A stretch of 64,000 nt of DNA from Ashinkailepas kermadecensis (GCA_034440615.1 JAOTOM010004007.1:135001-199000), one strand, 5' to 3'; shown: positions 12,751 to 24,400, counted from the stretch's first letter. Notes: generated by a model not told the origin, from the sequence alone. Translations and numbers: made by a program.

Positions 12751-13757
12751 GAAGTGAGACGTGTTGGTGTGTGCGCTGACACAGATTGTGTTTATTAATA
12801 TTATCGCAGTGACAGATCATCAGTCTGAACTGGGATTCTGACAAGGTATGGGACGATCTGCACATCTGTGGATCATTGTATTACATTGCATTATAATGCT
12901 GTACTGTAGCAAATTATTGTATTGCATTGCATTGTGTAATTATGTTACTTTATTTTGTTACATCCATGTAGACTGCTCATGATCCACTGCGATTCATTTC
13001 AGGCTCAGCATGTGTCAATGGATGCGTCCGCGCCACATTTGTTCTCAAACAGTTCACCAGCCACTGTAATATCAGCCACTCTGCCAGCCACTGTAATATC
13101 AACTTTCTGGTGCTTCAAGCCCCACATTCTGGAACCGAAAAGATGAACGACATTGACTGAGTAAACGCTTTCCTCGTGAATTGTTTGAGAACAAATTCGG
13201 CGCGGACGCATTCATTGAGACATGTTGAGCCTGACATGAATCGAATTGGATCGTGACCTGTCTGCATCAGTGCAATAACATAAAGTAGCATAATTACACC
13301 ATGCGATGTAATGCAGAAATGTGGTGCAGTACAGTATTATAATGTAATGCAATGTCATTATCTACAGATCTGCAAATCATCCCATACCTGGTTAGAATCA
13401 CAGTTCAGACTGATGATCTGTCACTGTGATATCAATGAACAAAATCCGCATTAGAGCGCATACTAACACGTCTCACTTCACCCAGCTACCATTAACCCAC
13501 GCCACGCATCGGTAGACAGTTAATGAACTATTTCGGTTACGTGGGTCACTGGTGTGAACTTGTGGCACTCATGTGTTCCCTTCACCATGACGGCTTTCGA
13601 GATACGCTCGATGAGGTGGGTCGTGACGTTCATTGCCTCCTGCTTTGATAAAAATATGAACTTGATGCAGCTGACTAGCTTGTGCGACAGATACTCAAAC
13701 ATGTCCTCCTCCGTCAGTATCTGGTTGTTGAGCGGGCGCTTGAGGCTCTCTTGGTAT
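12470..13757. repeat. Large inverted repeat formed by two family F copies
   Basis: The left arm (about 12470-13060) and right arm (about 13165-13757) are reverse complements with roughly 85% identity by eye, around a spacer of about 100 bp. Landmarks present in both arms are GCGCTTGAGGCTCT, CACGTCTCACTTCACCCA, GACTGATGATCTGTCACTG and TGCGTCCGCGCC. The spacer holds a short direct repeat (CCAGCCACTGTAATATCA). The arms contain the 3' part and tail of family F. Confidence 0.85.
13510..13757 (-). pseudogene. Family F, copy 2 (C-terminal part)
   Basis: The minus strand encodes [20 protein letters not shown], then [16 protein letters not shown] and [18 protein letters not shown], matching the end of copy 1 at 12470-12730. 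It is cut off at 13757 beside the TA tract, and everything upstream of ESLKRP is missing. Confidence 0.72.
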
Positions 13758-13775
13758 ACAAGGTACACAATATAC

Positions 13776-14098
<323 letters not shown>

Positions 14099-14099
14099 A

Positions 14100-14790
14100 A
14101 ACAGAATTGAATGCGACGGTGTCCACCGCATTCATCTTCTTCATATTCAAACTTTCTATTCTTTGAACGCATGGTCTGTGATGATCAGTAAGATGATATA
14201 AAATATCTGCATGCGTTGCAATGATTAATACGGCTGGTACAATGTAAATAGTGTGAGAAGTCAGCATCGATGTGGAGTAAATCATGATTTTACGTTATAT
14301 TACTTTGTGGACGTTTCAACCAGCCTTGACCATCTTCAGGGTAACACAGTACGAATCACGTAGATGCAATGCTAGCATAAATATTATGTGATGATATATC
14401 CAGTTTGAATTACAGCACTTCCCATTCTTTCTGGAGGCACGCTTCAAATCAAAAGGAAACGTATATGAATATTTCGTGCAATAGGCTCATCAGACATGCA
14501 ATTGTCAGAATACAAGGTACACAATACACAATGCAATGTAGTCATGCGCAGAGCACACCGCAAGCATGAAGAACACTCATACACATATGCGGGCGGTAGG
14601 TGTGTAACACGACTGAACACGAATTGTAATTGTAATTGTAATTGTAATGTATTTCGTATCCTCCCGAGCAGGGTGTTTCAGTTTCCGTTACAGAAGTGCA
14701 CTAATGTGCAGTACAAACCATCATTACGAGCATACACGATAACAACGAGTGGCATCAAAGTGCTGATGTAAGCGATGTTCCGGAGGCCGG
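14100..14790. other. Unassigned spacer with a short (AATTGT)n run
   Basis: No gene is seen. A run of AATTGT hexamers lies at about 14621-14648. The segment at 14300-14340 resembles retroelement tails with a GAAACGTCC motif on the minus strand, but it is too short to classify. Confidence 0.45.
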
Positions 14791-14793
14791 AAA

Positions 14794-16525
14794 TTAGAGC
14801 CCGGACATGCGCAGCATGGCCGAAAGCCTCCGTCTGCAAATATTGTAGCCACCTGAGTTCCTCACATCTGGAGGAAAATTGTTCCACGTCCGGCAAGCTC
14901 TCGATATGAAGGAGCGGCGCGCGAATTCTGTGCGGCATCTTGGGACCTGGAGCTCACCGTTAGCCGTGGCCCTGGTGCTCCGTTGCAACACAGTTGAGCA
15001 ACAGTTTAGTTGACCGCGAATGAGTTCTGAGCCAGTGAACTCGTTCATAATTTTGAAAACTGAGTGAGCATCTGCCTCGGATATGAAGTCCTCGAATTTG
15101 AGCCATCCTAGTTCTTTCAACGTGGGCGACACATGGTAGTGTAAGCCGGCGACAATCCTTGCACCAAAGTTGATGCATTTTTGAATGCGTCGTTTCTGGG
15201 CTCTGCTACAGCTTCCCTAGACAGACACACAGTATATTATGTGGTGGAATACGAGTGCCTCAATTAGCACCCGTCTCGTAATGTGAGAAAACGTATGACG
15301 CAGTCTAGCGAGTCCAATGAGTATGCGGTTACACAGACACACAACAGTAGCTACATGCACATCCCAGGACAGGTGTGAGTCAATTTTCATGCCAAGTAAT
15401 TTCACAGGCTTCGTGGGTACTATTTCCAACTGGCCCAGACGAACAGAGAATTCCACAGGTGTATGCTGTCTAGAAGATTGGAGAACAACCATCTCAGTTT
15501 TTGAAGGATTTACTTTTAGTCGATTCTGGATGAACCAGTTATAGGCGACTGACAGTGATTTATTCAATCGTTGGCTAATGGCTGTGATTTCGTTTCGCTT
15601 CCCGGAGTCGAGGAACTGGACATCATCGGCATACATAACAATCTTGCCGTGTGGGATATGTTGTGGGAGGTCATTGGAGAATATTAGAAACATGACCTGG
15701 CCCAAGATCGAGCCCTGCACCACACCATGTGTTACCGACAGAGGGCTAGAATCCTTCACCGTTTGCGAACGGCCCTCAAGCCACGCTCGAAACCATTCGG
15801 AGTTGACGCCGTACCATCCGAGCTTGTCCATGAGGCGACTATGCTCCACGCTGTCGAACGCCTTTGAGGTGAGGTGTCAGCTGCAACCAGTGGAGTGATC
15901 TCGCCTTTGTCGATATTGAGGGTTGGCGTGGATGACCGTGTCTAGCAGAGCCATCTCGGTAGACAGGCCGGGACGGAAGACGTACTGTTCTGGGCACAGT
16001 AGATGATGACTAGTCAGATAGTCAATCAGTTGTGTACACACGACACGCTCGCAGAGTTTTTCGACCACTGGCAATATCGATATTAGCCTGTAGTTGTGTG
16101 GGTCATTTGCGTTACCACTTTTGTGCGGGGGTATTACCACGCTGTTTTTCATGACGGTGGCGGTTCACAGCTTGTGATGCTTTAGTTGATAATGTTTAAC
16201 AGGTGCTGACCCACCACGCTAAACGTCATCTTGAGCATCTGGATGGTGATGCCATCAGCTCCGGACGCTCGTAAGCCACCGCTGCAACGCTTTTGACAGC
16301 TCTGGCATCGTCACAGGATACAGTGTGAATGCGCCGCTACAGACACGTGGGGGTTTTGGCCAGAGGGGCTCTCCGGGCGGCGCCATCGCTAGATCAGCAG
16401 CTACCGCTGCACCGACGCCGGTGAAATGCCGGTTGAGCCGTTCATGCCAATCAGGCGGTTGAATGGTTGGGACAGGCTCTTCTATCGTTGACTTGCTGGA
16501 GGTAATAATGAACTTGCGGATTTTC
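14794..16525 (-). mobile_element. LINE family A, copy 1 (RT and C-terminus; no RNase H)
   Basis: A minus-strand non-LTR ORF2, 5'-truncated. In order it contains a pre-RT block (16540-16255, with WHERLNRHFTGVG and SGADGI), an RT amino-terminal block (16152-15877, with KNSVVIPPHKSG and PEQYVFRPGLSTE), a frameshift near 15860, the RT palm (15849-15217) and a C-terminal block (15132-14794) ending in TEFARRSFISRACRTWNNFP. The absence of RNase H and the RTEFARRSF...W-x-x-x-P-P-x-x terminus suggest the CR1/L2 group. Its 5' side is broken off by LINE B. Confidence 0.85.
15217..15849 (-). pseudogene. Reverse transcriptase palm of LINE A copy 1
   Basis: The 210-codon frame contains GWYGVNSEWFRAWLEGRSQ, THGVVQGSILGQV, the catalytic box MYADDVQFLDS and KLLGMKID, which are RT motifs in the correct order. 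The upstream AFDSVEHSRL block lies across a frameshift at about 15860, so the gene is not intact. It is the best-preserved family A palm here and is the reference for reading copy 2 at 39-42 kb. Confidence 0.88.
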
Positions 16526-17580
16526 TGATGTGATGTGTGTGAATTTGGCCAGCCTGCCACCGTGTGGTGATGTCGACTGTTTCCGGTAGAGTGGAGATGA
16601 ATGTGGTGGTGGGTTATGGATGGGACATTCATATATATGAATGTCGGTCCATGGTGGGTGCATGGAACGACGTAGTCGGGGGTAGAAGGAATAGGATAGG
16701 TAAGGTTAACTTGTTGGAAGGTGCCCAAGTTAAGGTAGTTTTGAAGATAACAGAGTAGAGTTGGGTAGAGGTGTGATGGGCTGTCTTGAAGTTGAGGCTG
16801 TAGGTTGTTCAGATGTTGAAGAAGGCGCAGTAGTGAAGAATGTCAAGAAGAGAAGCCAGTCCGGACGGTGCTGCTTGGGGTATGGGGTGCAGGGGGGGGG
16901 TCATCGCCGTTTGGAGTGAACATTTCAAGAAAAACATATAGACACTTAGGGGAGCATGGATTAAAAAAAAAATATATGTATGCGTACACATATATCTTTC
17001 TTTTTCCCTTATTTTTGTGGTCTTTTTTCCCCCATGTCTCTTTTTGTTCCTTTTCCCCCTTCACAGTTGTTCCAATATGCGTGTTTATGAAAGGAAGTGG
17101 AAGATCTGTTCGTGTAATGTTGGGTGTTCATCGTTGAGAAGCGTGGAAAGGTTTAATGGCAGATTGTTTGTGGTGCAGTAGTTTGTGATGTGTTGCCTTT
17201 GGTTGTTGTACTTGGTGCAGTATATGAGAATGTGTTTGAGTGTAAGTGTTCGGTGACATGTTGTGCATTTAGGTCGTGGTTGGTTTATAATGAGGTAGGA
17301 GTGTATGAGTGCTGTGTGTTCGATGCGAAGTCTTGTCAGTATCCTTTCTTTGAACCTGGTGTTCTGATTGATGGTGTGCCAGTGTTCGTGTTTTGGATGT
17401 ATATCGTGGAGTTGTGTTCTTGCTCTGTCCCATGTTTGTTGAATGTGTTTGTTGATTGCCTGGTGTATTGTGGGGTAGTAGTCGGATTGTGAGAGTTTGT
17501 GGTTTGTTGTAGTGTTGAGGCTATGTTTGCTTCGGTGTCTGCATGTTCGTTGCCTTGTATGTTTGTGTGGCTTGGTATCT
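16525..17580 (-). other. LINE B ORF2 C-terminus and 3' UTR
   Basis: Downstream of RNase H, the minus strand reads ALIHSYLIINQPRPKCTTCH, then LTLKHILIYC, a Cys/His arrangement (C-x2-C...H-x-x-x-x-C) at the end of many I-like ORF2 proteins. From about 17090 to 16530 the sequence is A-rich on the minus strand with TTTTTCTTGAAATGTTCAC and GGCAGGCTGGCCAAATTC, both found again at 46570-46720. Confidence 0.78.
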
Positions 17581-18016
17581 AAAGGAGAAGTGGTTGTTGT
17601 CGATTGTTTAGTTTGTTATGTATGTGTAGTATTTTTGGGATGAGGGGGTGTTTGGATGTGGTGTAGGGCGTTATGCTTTGTATTGCTGATTTTGCGTTTG
17701 TGGCTATGATGTTGTGTTCAATGTTTGTGTTGTAGATGGTAGAATAGGCCGAATATATTGCATATAGTTCTGGTGTGTATATGGAGCTGTGTCCGGCAGA
17801 CGGGCACGTAGGATGACACGGGGCGGTGCTTGTCTGGTATACAGCACCGCCGCTGAGCCCGTCTGTTGTGTGTGTGATTTGGAGCCGTCGGTGTAGATGA
17901 TGTAATTTGCGTATTGTGATATGAATTGGAGGAATAGTTGTATTTCTGCATCTGTGTATGTACGTTTTGGTTTGTCTATTAGGAAGTGTGTTGTGGGGGT
18001 TTGATGCTTCCACCAT
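17530..18016 (-). pseudogene. RNase H domain of LINE B
   Basis: Two overlapping frames (18387-17704 and 18016-17579) give IIYTDGSKSH (first Asp), YTPELYAIYSA (Glu), ATNAKSAIQSI (where the usual Asp of TDSKSA is Asn) and, after a stop, IPSHTNIQGNEHADTEAN (His region). The Asp-to-Asn change and the stop indicate loss of function. Gene order RT-RNase H is typical of I-like elements. Confidence 0.85.
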
Positions 18017-18618
18017 GCTTTAGGTGGTGGGAGTGGTTTTGAGGTGGGGAGTGCGATGTGTAAGCTTCTTGCGTGTTGGTGAATGCGGCATCCTATTGTA
18101 GTTTTGAATGATGATTTTTTCATGAGTTGGTGCCTGCGTTTGGAGCGGGTTTTTAGTGCCTGAGTGAATGGGTGTTGTCTAATGAGTTGCGTTTTGTAGT
18201 GGTATCTGAGCAATGCTTCTGTGCGTCTGTGTTGTAGTTCTGGTATGTGGTTGTATATGTGAAGAGCGAAGGAAAGTGAGGTTGTGTATGCTCCTGTGGC
18301 TATCTTTAGGCATTGGTATTGAAGTGAGTCTAGGAGTTTGAGGTTTGTTTTAGCTGCGTTTTCGAAAAGTGAGGATCCGTATTCCATAATTGGTCGAATG
18401 GTAGATTTGTATATGGTCAGAAGTGAATTTCTGTCTGATCCCCAATCTGTGCCGGATAGTGCTCGTAAGATGTTTATCCTTTTGGATGCGCGTTTTTGGA
18501 TGTTTAGAATGTGTGGTCGGAAGGTGAGTCGTGGATCTAAAGTGATGCCTAGGGATTTTACTGTGGTAACAAATGGTATGGGAGTGTTGTCTAGTTTCAG
18601 TGGGTGTAAATCTGTGTG

Positions 18619-19203
18619 TTACTTATAGCTAAAAAACATGCATTTGGATTTGTGTGGTGCAATGTGTAGGTTTAGTAAGGTTAGCTTGTCGTGGAGATCT
18701 GTTAGTGCGTTTTGTAGAATTGTTAGTGAGTGGGCTGGTGATTCATGTGATGTCCAGAGTACGATATCATCTGCATAGAGTGCGATTTTGACTGGAAGGT
18801 CGTCGGGAATGACTGAGTTGAGGCCGATAATAAAGAGTAGGGGGCTGAGAACTGAGCCTTGCATCAAACCGGTTGTGGGGAATTTAGTGTCTGAAGTGTG
18901 AGGACCAATTTTGACTTGAAATGATCGTCTTAGTAGATAGAAGTGAAGGTAGTGTAGTAGTTTGCCCTGTATGTCTATGTTGTATAGGTGTTGTAGTAGA
19001 GCTGTTATGTTGATGGTGTCATATGCTTGTTTTAGGTCTAGGAAGACGGCGACAGTGGAAAGTTTCTTTGCCGCCGCTTCCTGGATGTGTGTGATGAGGT
19101 AGGTGAGGTTATCTAGACATGATCTCTTGGGAAGAAAGCCCGATTGAGTGGGAGAAATTAGTTTTTGTGTTTGGATGATGTAGAGGAGTCGTTTTTTTGA
19201 CAA
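18619..19203 (-). pseudogene. Reverse transcriptase domain of LINE B
   Basis: The 194-codon frame holds QSGFLPKRSCLDNL, VFLDLKQAYDTI (motif A with the first catalytic Asp), GLMQGSVLSPLLF (motif B) and ALYADDIVLW (motif C with both Asp). This is a complete RT core, in frame, though stops lie up- and downstream. A frameshift close to 19204 separates it from the amino-terminal fingers. Confidence 0.9.
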
Positions 19204-20374
19204 GGCGTTCGAAAAGTTTGTGGAAGCAGCTGGTTAGCGCGATAGGGCGGTAAGAGTCGCATAGAGTTGAGTCAGTGTTTGGTTTAGGGACAGGTATAAG
19301 GAGGGCGTGTAGCCATGATTGTGGATATGTATGTGTTGTCCATGCAGTATTGTATGTTTCGAGGAGTACGTGTACTGCTTGTGCTGGGAGATGTTTGAAG
19401 AAAGAGTACTGTATATTGTCTGGGCCTACGCCTGTGTTTCCTGTCTCTGCAATTGCAAGTTCTAATTATGTGAGTGTAAACCTAGTGTTGTACAGATGTG
19501 GGCGTGTGTGTCTGATTTGAGGTGGAGGGTTATGTGGGAGTGTGGATGACCTAAGGTGGTAGGTGCGCGCGAAAATGTTTGCGATTGTTTGTGGGTCTGT
19601 GATGGTGTTGTTGTTCTGTCTGAGTATGGTGGCTTTTATTGGTGGTCGCTTTCGGTTTTGGAATGTTTTCAGGAGAGTCCAGATTTCGCCGAGAGGGGTG
19701 AATCTGTTGAATTGATTAGAGAAGTTAATCCAAGAGTTCTTTTTAGCGTTTTTAATGGTTCGTTTACAGAGTGCTTTGAGTTGTTTGTATCTGGTGAGTG
19801 TTTCCGATGTGCGGTGTCTTTCATATCTGTGTCGTACATGGTTCCTCGCGCGGTTTGCCCCGTGACACTCGTCGTTCCACCAGGGGCCGCGCGAGGTTTG
19901 TGTTGGTGGCGTGGTTTTCTTTGTGGTATGTGTTGGTGCGCTGTAGTGAGGAGAATGTCGGCGAATTGTTCTGGTGAGAGTTGAGGGTTGTGGGCTGTTT
20001 GTGCGGCTAAGGACTCTGAGAAGGGTGTCCAGGATGCTTTTTTAAAATTTCATCGGCTAGGAGGGGAATTGGGTGGGCCGGTGGTCGGGATTTGGTTGAA
20101 GGTAATGGTTATGGGTGCGTGGTCGCTGAAGTGAGGATCAGAATCGGCTGTCTAGGATAAGGAGAGAGATATGAGCGAGGATGCAAGGGTTACATCTGGG
20201 GTCGTGGGAAGTTGAGCGGCGGAAATAGGGACTATGTAGGTTGGTGACCCAGTATTGAGTACTGTGAGGTTGTGTTGGTTGGCTAGTGTGATGAGTGTGA
20301 GTCCTCTGTGATCAGGTTGTGTTGTGCGAGTGTCCCATAGTGGCAGGGTTAAAATAATGGGTTTTCGTTAGGTG

Positions 20375-20780
20375 TGAGGTGTCAAAACGAGCACAGTAGG
20401 ATGTCGAATTTTGCCATGGAATTAGTGTCATTTAAAATGATTTTTACGTCTTTCAGACTCAAATTCGAACCAATGATGTAGTTACTTATGACTGTACCTT
20501 TATTATTTGCTTTCAGATTCATAATTTCAGAAGAGCTATATTCGAGATAATGAGAACTGCCATAAACTGGTATTGTATGCCACATCACATCATAGGTAAT
20601 CCCTTTACCTGAAATTGCATTGCAAAATGTTCGTGTATCACCATTCCTTATCGAGAGCATGCACATGCCACTTATAAACGAGATACTGTTAGAAAGGAGA
20701 CACAAAGATTCTTAAGCATGCATCAATGAGCAGGATGTCGATACTTCTTGGATAAGGATGTCGATTGAGTGTTCAGAAAG
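20375..20780 (-). other. AT-rich insert inside LINE B endonuclease with a 107-codon frame
   Basis: The flanks are GT-rich LINE B sequence, while this block is AT-rich. Its minus strand has an uninterrupted frame (20705-20382) with mixed, protein-like composition, including YDVMWHTIPVYG, SNYIIGSNLSLKDVKI and a terminal LLCSF. I do not recognise it. The SLKDVKIxLND block vaguely recalls an Ig-fold strand E-F pattern, but that is weak. A short word (AGGATGTCG) occurs near both edges. Confidence 0.4.
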
Positions 20781-21244
20781 TGGTATATTCCACCCTATTT
20801 CACGAATAATTTATCACTGCATAGTGGGTGGTGTGAGTTGAAATCTCCGGTGAGTATGACTGTGGTGTGGATTCGGTCAAGTGCTTTATTTAATTCCGAG
20901 AGGGTTTCTGTGTTTCGCGAGGGGGTCGTATATGTTAACGAGTGTGTAGGCGTTGTTATGTATGTGTATTTCAGTGAGTAGTATGTCTGCTGTGGTATTG
21001 AAGTGTATCAGGCGATGAGGTGTGTTGTTCCAAATGTATGCGCAAACACCGCCTGACCTGTGTGCGTTGTGTGTGTCTTGCCCGTGTAGTGTGTATTGCA
21101 AAATGTTAAATTGGTAAGGATGGTTCGGTTTGAAGTGTGTTTCTTGAATGCATAGTGCTGTGTGGTTTGTTTGCCATGCGTAATGTTTGAATTCGTGCCA
21201 GTGTCTAATGAGGCCGTCTGTATTCTATGAAAGTATTGTGTTCA
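20780..21244 (-). pseudogene. Endonuclease (EEP) domain of LINE B
   Basis: The minus strand begins with an ATG at about 21244 (MNTILS, one stop, NTDGLIRHWHEFKHYAW) and continues with ALCIQETHFKPN, then RSGGVCAYIWNN, TEIHIHNNAYTLVNIY. These match the QExH, GGV and NIY blocks of apurinic-like endonucleases of I-type LINEs. The domain is interrupted downstream by an AT-rich insert at about 20375-20780. Confidence 0.8.
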
Positions 21245-21384
21245 TTTGTATGTGCTGGCGCGCGTGTGTGGTCTTTTATGTGATGGTTTTTGTTTGTGTT
21301 TTTGGCCTGCCGTTGTGGTAGGTGGGAAGAAGGTGGAGTCGGTTGTGGGGACGGTGTCAGGTCTGTGTCGGATGGTGGTTGGTT

Positions 21385-21537
21385 ATTGGTTTTACGACAC
21401 GTCGACCGTTGAGTCATGTAGCGTCGCCAATCTCTCACGCCGATTGGGCGCGGACGAAGAGTAGCGACAGGTGAGACTCGAACCCACAACCTTTCGATTG
21501 TGAGACGAGCATCTTACCCCTAGACCACTCGTCCCCT
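21385..21537 (-). mobile_element. tRNA-derived SINE (tRNA-Val-like head)
   Basis: The minus strand shows an A-box-like TGGTCTAGGGGTA, an anticodon loop CTCACAA (anticodon CAC in the expected place) and a B box GGGTTCGAGTCTCAC. That last block can form a T arm with a 7-nt loop. The acceptor stem pairs poorly, so this is not a functional tRNA. The body continues GTGAGAGATTGGCGACGC and TACATGACTC. A related body segment occurs on the + strand at 46860-46912. It directly abuts the truncated 5' end of LINE B. Confidence 0.68.
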
Positions 21538-21540
21538 CAT

Positions 21541-22722
21541 GTGTCGGATGTACGTAAGCGCAGACGTACGAAAGCGAAAAAGTACATATTGAAAATGTAC
21601 GTATTGCAGATGTACGTAAGAGCAAATGCGCGTATGGCAAAGGTACATAAGCAAATGTGCCTAAGCACAAATGTATGTAAGCGGAAATGTACGTATGCGC
21701 AAATGTACATATGCGTAAACGTACGTAAGTGAAAATGTACGCAAGCGCAAATGTATGTAAGCACAAAAGTACGTAAGCGCAAATGTACGTAAGGGCATAT
21801 GTACGTGTGCGCAAATGTACGTAAGGGCAAATGTACGTAAGCGCAAAAGTACATAAACGCAAAAGTGCGCCAGCGCAAAAGTACGTAAGTGTAAAAGTAC
21901 GCAAGCACAAATGTACGTAAGCGCAAATGTACGTATGCGCAAATGTATGCAAGTGAAAATGTACGTAAGCGCAAATGTACGTAAGCGCAAAAGTACGTGA
22001 GCTCAAATGCATGTATGCGCAAACGCACGTAAACGGAAATACGTGTAAATAGCAAATGTACATAAGTGTAAAGGTACGTAAGCGCAAATGTACTTAAACG
22101 CAAAAGTACGTGAGAGCAAATGTGTGTAAATGCAAATTTACGTAACCCAAATGTAAGTATACGTACGACAGATGTACGTAAGCAAATGTACGTAACCAAA
22201 TGTACGCGTTTAAAATATAAGGGTTTCAAATTTACGTGTTTCAAAAGTACATGTTTCAAAAGTACGTGTTTCAAAAGAACGTGCTTCAAATGTACGTGTT
22301 TCAAATGTGCATGTATGTGTGCATAAACATGTGTATGTGTGCATCAAAAGTGCAAATACATGTAATCACATGTACGTACATGTACATGTGCAGAAAAGTA
22401 AGTATGGTAAATGTACGTAAGCACAGATATGCCTTAGCACAAAAGTACATATGACAAATGCACTCATGGTAAATGCACGTAATAGGAAATGTACATTAGA
22501 GAAAATGCACGTATGGCATATGTACCTAACCAAATGTACGTAAACGCAAAGGTAAATATGCGTAAAAGTCCGTACATTGGATCATACGTACATTTACGTT
22601 TACATGCATGTGGGTTTACATACTTTTACGTTCACGTACATTTTCGTTTCGTACATTTGCTTACATATATTTGTGTACGCACATCTGCCATACGTACTTT
22701 TGCCTTATGTACATTTCACCTG
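21541..22722. repeat. ~16-18-bp GTACGTAAGCGCAAAT-type array with a strand flip
   Basis: Degenerate units of the form AAATGTACGTAAGCGC repeat from 21541 to about 22560, with sub-blocks of TTTCAAAAGTACGTG at 22220-22310. From about 22575 to 22722 the same words occur as reverse complements (GTACATTTACG, TACGTACTTTTGC). Minus-strand frames rich in Leu-Arg-Thr-Phe are artefacts. Confidence 0.9.
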
Positions 22723-24392
22723 CGAGAACTGGTTACCATAATTAAATTATAACCTGCCTCTAGTGATTGCCTGTGCAGTTCGCGTGCATTACAAGTTGGT
22801 TTTGATTTACTCACGCGGTGTCGGAATATCCCTTTATATCTTGGGATAGATAGCTCTTGCCGTGCGATGTAACTGCTTTTTATATCTGAGCGACCACCAG
22901 GCCGGATCATCTTTCCGAACTTTCAAGGGGAGAATTACTCATGTTTGACTGAGTATATGTGCGCACATCTAAAGCACCTCGTCTTAATCAGTTCAGCAGT
23001 GGTGAAGTTTCTGCACAATGCAGTCACACGTTAAGTCTTGTTATGCGTCATGCGATAAAGTGAAAAGCTCCGATCTATTTTCGTATAGTAACATTCTATT
23101 TTGTGGTTGGAAATTGATGCTGAAGTTCATGTTTTCCTCTCTTACTTTTGTCTCGTCGTTATAGCATCGGAGCCTATTTGTATGGTTCGCTAAAAAATTG
23201 GCGTAATCCAGTAACATGTTGGCACCACACATAGGGCTATATTCTGACCATAATGTTCGATGTTTCGGCTTTCATGTAGGGAGTGATAACCGTAGACAAG
23301 CTAACGCATGTCCGCTAGATCATTTTAAACATGGTGCCACACGGCTCAGGGTAGGCTTGTTAAGGGTGGATTGGGGTAAAATCGTACATGCACTAACGTA
23401 TCCTGGTGAATAATGCAGAATTGTTCAATGTGTTCCAGGGCGGCTGCAAGGAGCATGGCAAGATAGTGCAAGGACATTTAATGTGACCTCTTTGAAGTTA
23501 AAAAAAGAAGACTATATTATACTATGTGCCCATATGTCAGAGCGATTAAGCTGTCATGAACGGTATTTCGTCAGAATCATAAACATGCAAAATTCACCTT
23601 CTTATCACTAAAACAGCACGTGGTTAATCTTGCCTGACACCAGGCAACCGACAAACGAAACTAATGAAGTTCTGCGCTGCTATAGACATAACATGTGGCT
23701 TGGATACACGACACTGCCATTTGCAGGTTACATCGTCACAAAACCACAACAAAAACCACGATGCTACATTGCTGTTCAGGGCTGGGTTCCTATCCATAAT
23801 ACCGATCGATTCATTTTTTTTTTCGGCATGGTCCCTCGTCTTTTGTAAAATTTGTATGCTGAAAGGATTGCCATGCTTAAAATATATATAACCCTATGTG
23901 CGAATATTTCCTATTTCCTATCTACATAACCGTCCTTATATGCGGATATTTCCCTTATACCCGTATAACCTTCACCTTTACTTGCTGCCGTCATGCACTT
24001 TTTGGCATCCCCATGTGGAAATATCGCCAAAATATGATCCCTGGATCTATTGGAAGAGGCCCTGATGATCTGGAGCCACTGCGATGGTTTCATGGTTGTT
24101 TCTCGCTGCCCTAAATCATATGAACTGTTGTGAAACCGTCCGGTTTCCCGATGGGCGAATAAGTCGTATCACTGTGACTGTTTGTGACGTCATCAAAACG
24201 TTGCATCCATATCCAGTTGTATATTTAAACAATGCGACATTCCTTGCCTATATGCGGCACATTCGGTTACATATCTAGTGCAAACAACGCTACGGCGGAA
24301 AGTAAAAGATTACCGTAGGTACCTATCTAGGTAGGAACATACTTACCTAGGTACCGAGGTACGTACCCACGTATTAAGATTCAATTTAAGCT
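22723..24392. other. Unassigned intronic sequence
   Basis: No gene, repeat array or TE motif is recognised. At 24300-24370 the words AAAGATTACC, TAGGTACCTA and GTACC recur, echoing the ends of the adjacent MITE. Confidence 0.4.
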
Positions 24393-24400
24393 GCTAAATA

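Larger units (their letters stand above)
16525..21385 (-). mobile_element. LINE family B, I-like element with RNase H, inserted in LINE A
   Basis: About 4.9 kb on the minus strand. From 5' to 3' it has a remnant of the ORF1 end (21385-21250), ORF2 with endonuclease (21244 to ~20000), RT (19203-18619), a linker, RNase H (~17930-17530), a Cys/His C-terminal motif (~17300-17200), and an A/T-rich 3' UTR ending near CGGTGGCAGGCTGGCCAAATTC at about 16530. The same 3' end occurs at 46690-46720. On its 3' side it abuts LINE A reading in the same direction, as expected for an insertion into that element. Stops and frameshifts show it is dead. RNase H places it in the I/ingi/R1/LOA assemblage. Confidence 0.85.

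Noticed and set aside
20769..20981. Plus-strand open frames across 16.5-21.2 kb
   Set aside because: They are antisense to LINE B, whose EN, RT and RNase H motifs lie on the minus strand.
21463..21537. Functional tRNA-Val gene
   Set aside because: The A and B boxes and T arm are good, but the acceptor stem pairs poorly and the anticodon stem has mismatches. A SINE-like body follows, repeated elsewhere.
21537..22304. 255-codon minus frame rich in Leu/Arg/Thr/Tyr with membrane-like look
   Set aside because: It lies wholly in the GTACGTAAG array, and apparent hydrophobicity comes from repeated TACGTACATTTGCG codons.
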